42,654 nucleotides of DNA from Cruorifilaria tuberocauda (Eukaryota > Nematoda > Chromadorea > Rhabditida > Onchocercidae), in contig JABVXU010000458.1 in the NCBI GenBank assembly GCA_013365365.1, positions 1-42,654 on the forward strand. The letters run 5' to 3'. Both the position numbers and the translations under genes were made by a program. The notes beneath the pieces were generated by a model that did not search any database, was not told the origin of the DNA, and worked only from the letters and a program-made list of their open reading frames with translations. The stretch's first letter is position 1. The number at the start of each line of letters is the position of its first letter. Positions 39,501 through 42,654 of this stretch are shown in pieces.

Positions 39501-42076
39501 ATGTAATTTACCAGTTTTTCATGCAAATACAAGGTGTATTTATCTCTTTTAAACTTGGTAAAAATTTCTTTTTTGCTTGGTTTTTGCAAAAACCTGAAGT
39601 TTGGTATTATAAATTCGAAATTGAATGTGTTAAAAATCACTAGATAATGAGATGAGAAAATCATATAATAAGGATATTTACCTAATTTCAATTTGAATAA
39701 TGGAATAATATATTACCTAATTTCAATTTGAATAATGGAATAATATACCCGTGACGTAAGTTTGAGTTGCTGTCTCAGGGGAGTCAATTGATCACTATTT
39801 TCTGCACTTCGGTCACTTCCGGAAGATGGGCCACTACGGCTATCGTTTGTTTCAGCCGAATAACTGTAAGCCAAAAGGTAAATAAAAAGCTATAAAAGTA
39901 TAATTAAATGAAAAATTCAAGCAATTATCAATATACATCACGAATGAAAGGTGAAAAAGTTTTTCTGAGGTGGATTAAAAATTGCTGGACTTGCTTTTTC
40001 TTCATGAGAAAGGAAAACTTTGATTCAAATTTGTTCTTGAATTAAATTTTGATTTCACAATTGCAATCAAACAGAAAAGTTAGAGATAAGCTTCCTTTGG
40101 TAGAATGATAAATAATAAACAAATGAAATTATTACCAAATATTAGTATAAGATATGTACATAGGGAAAAAGAACAGGAAAAATTGAAGGATCTTAAAACC
40201 TGCTAAGCTCTTCGGTGGAATATTCGTTATTTAAGTCAGCTAAATACTTCTTTACTGTATAATTGTAATCCATTATTGTAACCACTTCCTAAAAGTAAAT
40301 TTCTTTGAGAAAGAAATAACAATTCTTTGCAATTTTTTAAATTTATATAAATTTAATGAGCTGATGTAACAGTTAGAAAAAAGCATATCAATTATCGTTA
40401 TTGTTATCAATTAATTAATTACAAAATATTTAAAAATAAAGAACTCTTTAATAATTCCTTAAACCATTTTTGAGTTATCAATTGATTAGTCTGACAAATT
40501 CATGCAATATTGTTATTCATATTAAATTGAAAAAGGGTAAATAATTTAAGCATAAATCCTGAATACTCATCCATAGATCTAGTAATAGTAAAGTCTATAT
40601 AGTAATGTATCAGTTGATAAGTAAAAAAATATAAAATTCACATGATAACAGACAGTGCTCAATTTTAATTCTCTATAAGAAATTATTGAATAAATGAGCA
40701 AAGAATGGATAAGTCTGTTATTCATTGGTGCAAGAAAAAGGCTTAATTATAATTTCCGTGTGAAATTTAAGCATTTGAGTGAAATCTTAAGTGCATAAAT
40801 AAAGAACATATATATGCATAAAAAGATATCATTTATCATTATCAATAAATAAATTATCAAGTGTTTAAATAACCACTTAGAATATCGCCACTGTTCTGCT
40901 AATTATACATTAAAAAAATATTCACCCGTTAGTTTGTTTAGTAGTTAACTATGGTATAATTGATTCTATAAAGTACGAAAAAAATAAAAATGTAAAAGAA
41001 TAGCTATAGTAATAAGTATATCAATTAGTATGATGGCTAATTAATGAAATGAAATATACTAATTTCACGACAATGTGACAATTGGTACGACATTAGTACG
41101 ACTTCGGTATGACAATTACATAATAAATGTGTCTAATTGGTGAAGGTAAAATTTCAAATTTTGTAAACTTATCACTTTATTCGCTTTTTTGAATTTTTTC
41201 TAAGAATTATAAATAAACAAACAAAAAATGACAATGACAATTATTCATTTTTAATCACAGAATAAGAAATTTTAGACAATAAATAATAAGTTATAATTTA
41301 AGAGTAAAAGAAGGCGGAAGAAATGAATTTTCGATTACAAATGAATTTAATCTATCCCGCTTTATGATGAATTAAAGATTCCAATGAAATTAATTATTTC
41401 AGTTCATCAGTAAAGAAGAAAAATGGAGCCATTTCTTAGAATGATATATGGAAGAAAAGACAGAAAATAATGATTTTTGCGTGAAGCATCCAAAAAATGA
41501 TGTAAAATCTCCTAAGCACTACGATACATTTATTATGATAATACATCGTATCATATCGTTCCTCCTCGATCTAACGAAATCTAATCCATAAATATCTTTA
41601 AATTTAAAGGAAATGTGTTTATTCTAAAGTTTCGAGAAAAAGGATTCTATTTTTTAATGAAAATTTGAATTTAAACATGCGACATTGAATAGAAAATATT
41701 ATGAAATTGTTATTAATAAAATAAGTGTTGATGGAATAAGGTCTCATAAAATCCATGAAATATATATTTAATTGTCTAATAATAATTGTGAACAGGTAAT
41801 TCACTGTATGGGAAATCATTAACAAAATTTTAGCTAAAAAATGACGCAATGTAATTACATAATCCTAGAAATTTTGAAAGGAAGAGTGAAGAAATAAATT
41901 ATTCATAAAGAAAAATGATAGCGAAATTTGCATTGCAAAGTGATATAGTTGAATCATTGATAAAATCCAAATAAATAATCAAAGTATTTATTTCTCCTTA
42001 AAAAAGGAAAAAGGAACAAACCTCGGCGCTGCTTCTTCTGTTCACTTTTGTACGATTGATAATCTCATCGTTAGAA
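21516..42076 (-). CDS. LMO7/LIMCH1/Smallish-family PDZ + LIM scaffold, N-terminus off the right edge
   Basis: 25 minus-strand exons, all joined in phase: 42022-42076, 40200-40288, 39749-39863, 38490-38618, 38138-38256, 37663-37773, 33786-33879, 31887-32022, 31200-31429, 30135-30317, 29922-30012, 29433-29602, 29066-29212, 28248-28349, 27704-27880, 27235-27373, 26703-26918, 26033-26398, 25425-25549, 24753-24881, 24565-24627, 23889-24025, 23416-23593, 22690-22807, 21516-21706 (TAG). The 1,202 visible residues contain DDETGWQSNLDSW at about 134-146, like the Trp-rich stretch upstream of the vertebrate LMO7 PDZ. Then come long Ser-rich linkers, a PDZ domain (about 598-690) and a C-terminal LIM domain (1132-1189). 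Family members bind actin and cell-junction proteins, so the likely role is at epithelial junctions or attachment sites; this is inference. No calponin-homology domain is visible; it may be upstream or absent. Confidence 0.93.
21558..22714 (-). other. LIM zinc-binding domain of the LMO7-like protein (two exons)
   Basis: Eight zinc ligands are present: C1132, C1135, H1155, C1158 and C1161, C1164, C1186, C1189, with spacing C-x2-C-x19-H-x2-C-x2-C-x2-C-x21-C-x2-C. The core GRGAAMIIESLNLFYHLSCF is the strongest match to vertebrate LMO7/LIMCH1 in the gene. The intron falls five codons after the first Cys pair, in phase 1. The protein ends 13 residues after the last ligand, as expected for a C-terminal LIM. 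Confidence 0.95.
22061..22086. repeat. AT microsatellite
   Basis: Thirteen perfect AT units inside the last intron of the LMO7-like gene, with similar AGAATT(A/G)GA words on each side. Confidence 0.85.
23302..23368 (+). repeat. Dispersed 67-bp repeat, copy 2
   Basis: Same orientation and 66 of 67 bases as 16478-16544. This copy lies in an intron of the LMO7-like gene, about 50 bases downstream (in gene orientation) of the exon at 23416-23593. Confidence 0.85.
23885..23889 (-). promoter_or_regulatory. Paired alternative splice donors, LMO7-like gene (3' site)
   Basis: Donor AA|GTTAGT (exon end 23889) leaves phase 2 and joins the cassette exon 23416-23593. Donor TTA|GTTTAA (exon end 23885), four bases on, leaves phase 0 and joins directly to 22690-22807. 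Both keep the frame into the LIM domain. Confidence 0.6.
27235..27880 (-). other. PDZ domain of the LMO7-like protein (two exons)
   Basis: The first exon carries the carboxylate-binding loop region HFGFTVTGG, followed by APVKIDAVIVGTPADQAGLQ. The second begins VGDLVLSINGESL and ends DIELRIRRS. Together they give the full PDZ order of strand, loop, GxPADxAGL helix region and final strand. A phase-0 intron interrupts the domain exactly at AGLQ|VGD. Binding partners cannot be read from the sequence. Confidence 0.95.
32023..33785 (-). other. Intron of the LMO7-like gene
   Basis: 1.76 kb of AT-rich sequence between the Lys-rich exon at 33786-33879 and the QRDDCLTF exon. I see no further exon or RNA gene in it. 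Confidence 0.5.
34398..34473 (-). pseudogene. tRNA-Arg(CCT)-like pseudogene
   Basis: On the minus strand a perfect B-box (GGTTCGATCCC) follows an anticodon-loop-like GTCCTAA, with U33-CCT-A37 spacing, inside AGGAGTCCTAATCTGA. An A-box-like region with extra bases lies upstream. The acceptor stem does not pair, the T stem has two mismatches and the anticodon stem is imperfect, so it is unlikely to give a working tRNA. It may be a decayed tRNA or a tRNA-derived short element. Confidence 0.5.
35791..35821. repeat. Interrupted GT-rich tract
   Basis: GTGTGTGTGTAGGTGTATACGTGTGTGTGT-type sequence in the large intron of the LMO7-like gene. Confidence 0.7.
36919..37020. repeat. 13-bp perfect inverted repeat with 76-base loop
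   Basis: ATCGACAATACAT at 36919-36931 is the exact reverse complement of ATGTATTGTCGAT at 37008-37020. Pairing beyond the core is weak, so this could be the ends of a small terminal-inverted-repeat element or a long-loop hairpin. Confidence 0.6.
37281..37334. repeat. GT and TATG compound microsatellite
   Basis: About 14 GT units followed by TGCATGTATGTATGTATGTGAG. It is intronic in the LMO7-like gene. Confidence 0.85.
37663..37671 (-). promoter_or_regulatory. Paired alternative splice donors, LMO7-like gene (5' site)
   Basis: Donor AAG|GTTAAC (exon end 37671) leaves phase 0 and joins 31887-32022 directly. Donor AACAA|GTTTTA (exon end 37663) leaves phase 2 and joins the Lys-rich exon 33786-33879, which then enters 31887-32022 in phase 0. 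Reading through instead gives a stop (VNKF, TAA at 37656-37658). Confidence 0.5.
39678..39747. repeat. Perfect 35-bp tandem duplication at a splice donor
   Basis: The unit beginning TTACCTAATTTCAATTTGAA occupies 39678-39712 and again 39713-39747 without a visible difference. It starts two bases inside the intron that follows the exon 39749-39863. On the minus strand each copy ends in TTAG|GTAA, so two extra donor-like sites lie just downstream of the true CGG|GTATAT donor. Confidence 0.9.
40289..42021 (-). other. Intron of the LMO7-like gene
   Basis: 1.73 kb between the first two visible exons. It is AT-rich, and I see no coding or RNA feature in it. Confidence 0.5.
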
Positions 42077-42605
42077 CTGTAACAGTACTTAAGACGATGA
42101 TTTGATGCATGATAAATAAGATGAATGTATGAATTTGAGTAAAAATCTCGCATATATTTCCTTTCTTTCGAAAAATTCTCAAATAAAGGAAAATAAAATA
42201 CTTTGCTTTGTTTTCCATATTATATGTGTGTTCTGATATTTTTTGTTTATTTATTTACTATAAAAAATAAAAATTAAGAAATATATCAGAAAAATTTTTG
42301 TATTTAAATTTTTAATTTAAAAAAGACAAAACCAAAACTATTACTAAGTTATATTTTCCATAAATAATCAATAATGGCAAACTATGAAATTGACAGCAAT
42401 TTAATAATTAATTTATAATTATCATTCTTCTAGAAAAGAAAATGAAGTGATTGGCAGATTTCAGTAGATATAAGAAATCTAAGTGCCCATGAATTATGAT
42501 GTTAACTTAAGTTAAAACAAGCTTGTGCCCTTAAACTTATGCATGATTAACAATATTAATCACTAAATTCTGACGTACATCGATGAATATTTGTGAATGT
42601 GCGTA
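42077..42605. other. Intronic flank upstream of the first visible exon
   Basis: This is presumed intron of the LMO7-like gene, because the exon at 42022-42076 opens in phase 2 after TGTTACAG. No exon is seen here, so the N-terminal part of the protein lies outside the window. Confidence 0.5.
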
Positions 42606-42654
42606 CGTGTGCCTGTGTGTGTGTGTGCGTGTGTGTGTGTGTGTGTGTGCGTGT
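42606..42654. repeat. GT-rich microsatellite running off the window
   Basis: Near-continuous GT units with a few GC interruptions reach the last base, so its full length is unknown. Confidence 0.85.

Overview
The window is nuclear DNA of a nematode, most likely a filarial or related clade III parasite. This is inferred from about 25% GC, compact exons of 50-370 bp, TTTCAG-type 3' splice sites, GT 5' splice sites, and one leader that looks trans-spliced. I could not confirm the species. Genes are split by introns, so most single open frames mean little. I rebuilt gene models by hand from splice sites, reading-frame phase and family motifs.

Layout from left to right. (1) 3-601, + strand: the 3' end of an unidentified gene. 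(2) 1211-5501, - strand: the last 13 recognisable exons (521 residues) of a gene I cannot name. It has a possible Ras-binding-domain-like segment and a long Ser/Asn/Thr-rich C-terminus, and it lies tail to tail with (1). (3) 6753-9927, - strand: a complete eight-exon gene for a 380-residue type II membrane glycosyltransferase of the Glyco_transf_49 (LARGE/B4GAT1, nematode BGNT) family. (4) 10.0-21.5 kb: AT-rich DNA with no convincing gene, two weak candidate exons, and one copy of a dispersed 67-bp repeat. (5) 21516-42076, - strand: 25 exons (1,202 residues, N-terminus beyond the right edge) of a PDZ + LIM scaffold of the LMO7/LIMCH1/Drosophila Smallish family. A tRNA-Arg-like pseudogene, inverted and tandem repeats and GT microsatellites lie in its introns. 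(6) 42077-42654: intron ending in a GT-rich microsatellite that runs off the window.

The genes do not form an obvious pathway. One is a Golgi-type glycosyltransferase, one a junction/actin scaffold, and two are unknown. The most interesting observation is in the LMO7-like gene. At two separate places a cassette exon whose length is not a multiple of three is paired with two closely spaced upstream donors. Either exon inclusion or exon skipping then keeps the frame. I found no CRISPR array, complete transposon or bacterial-type system.
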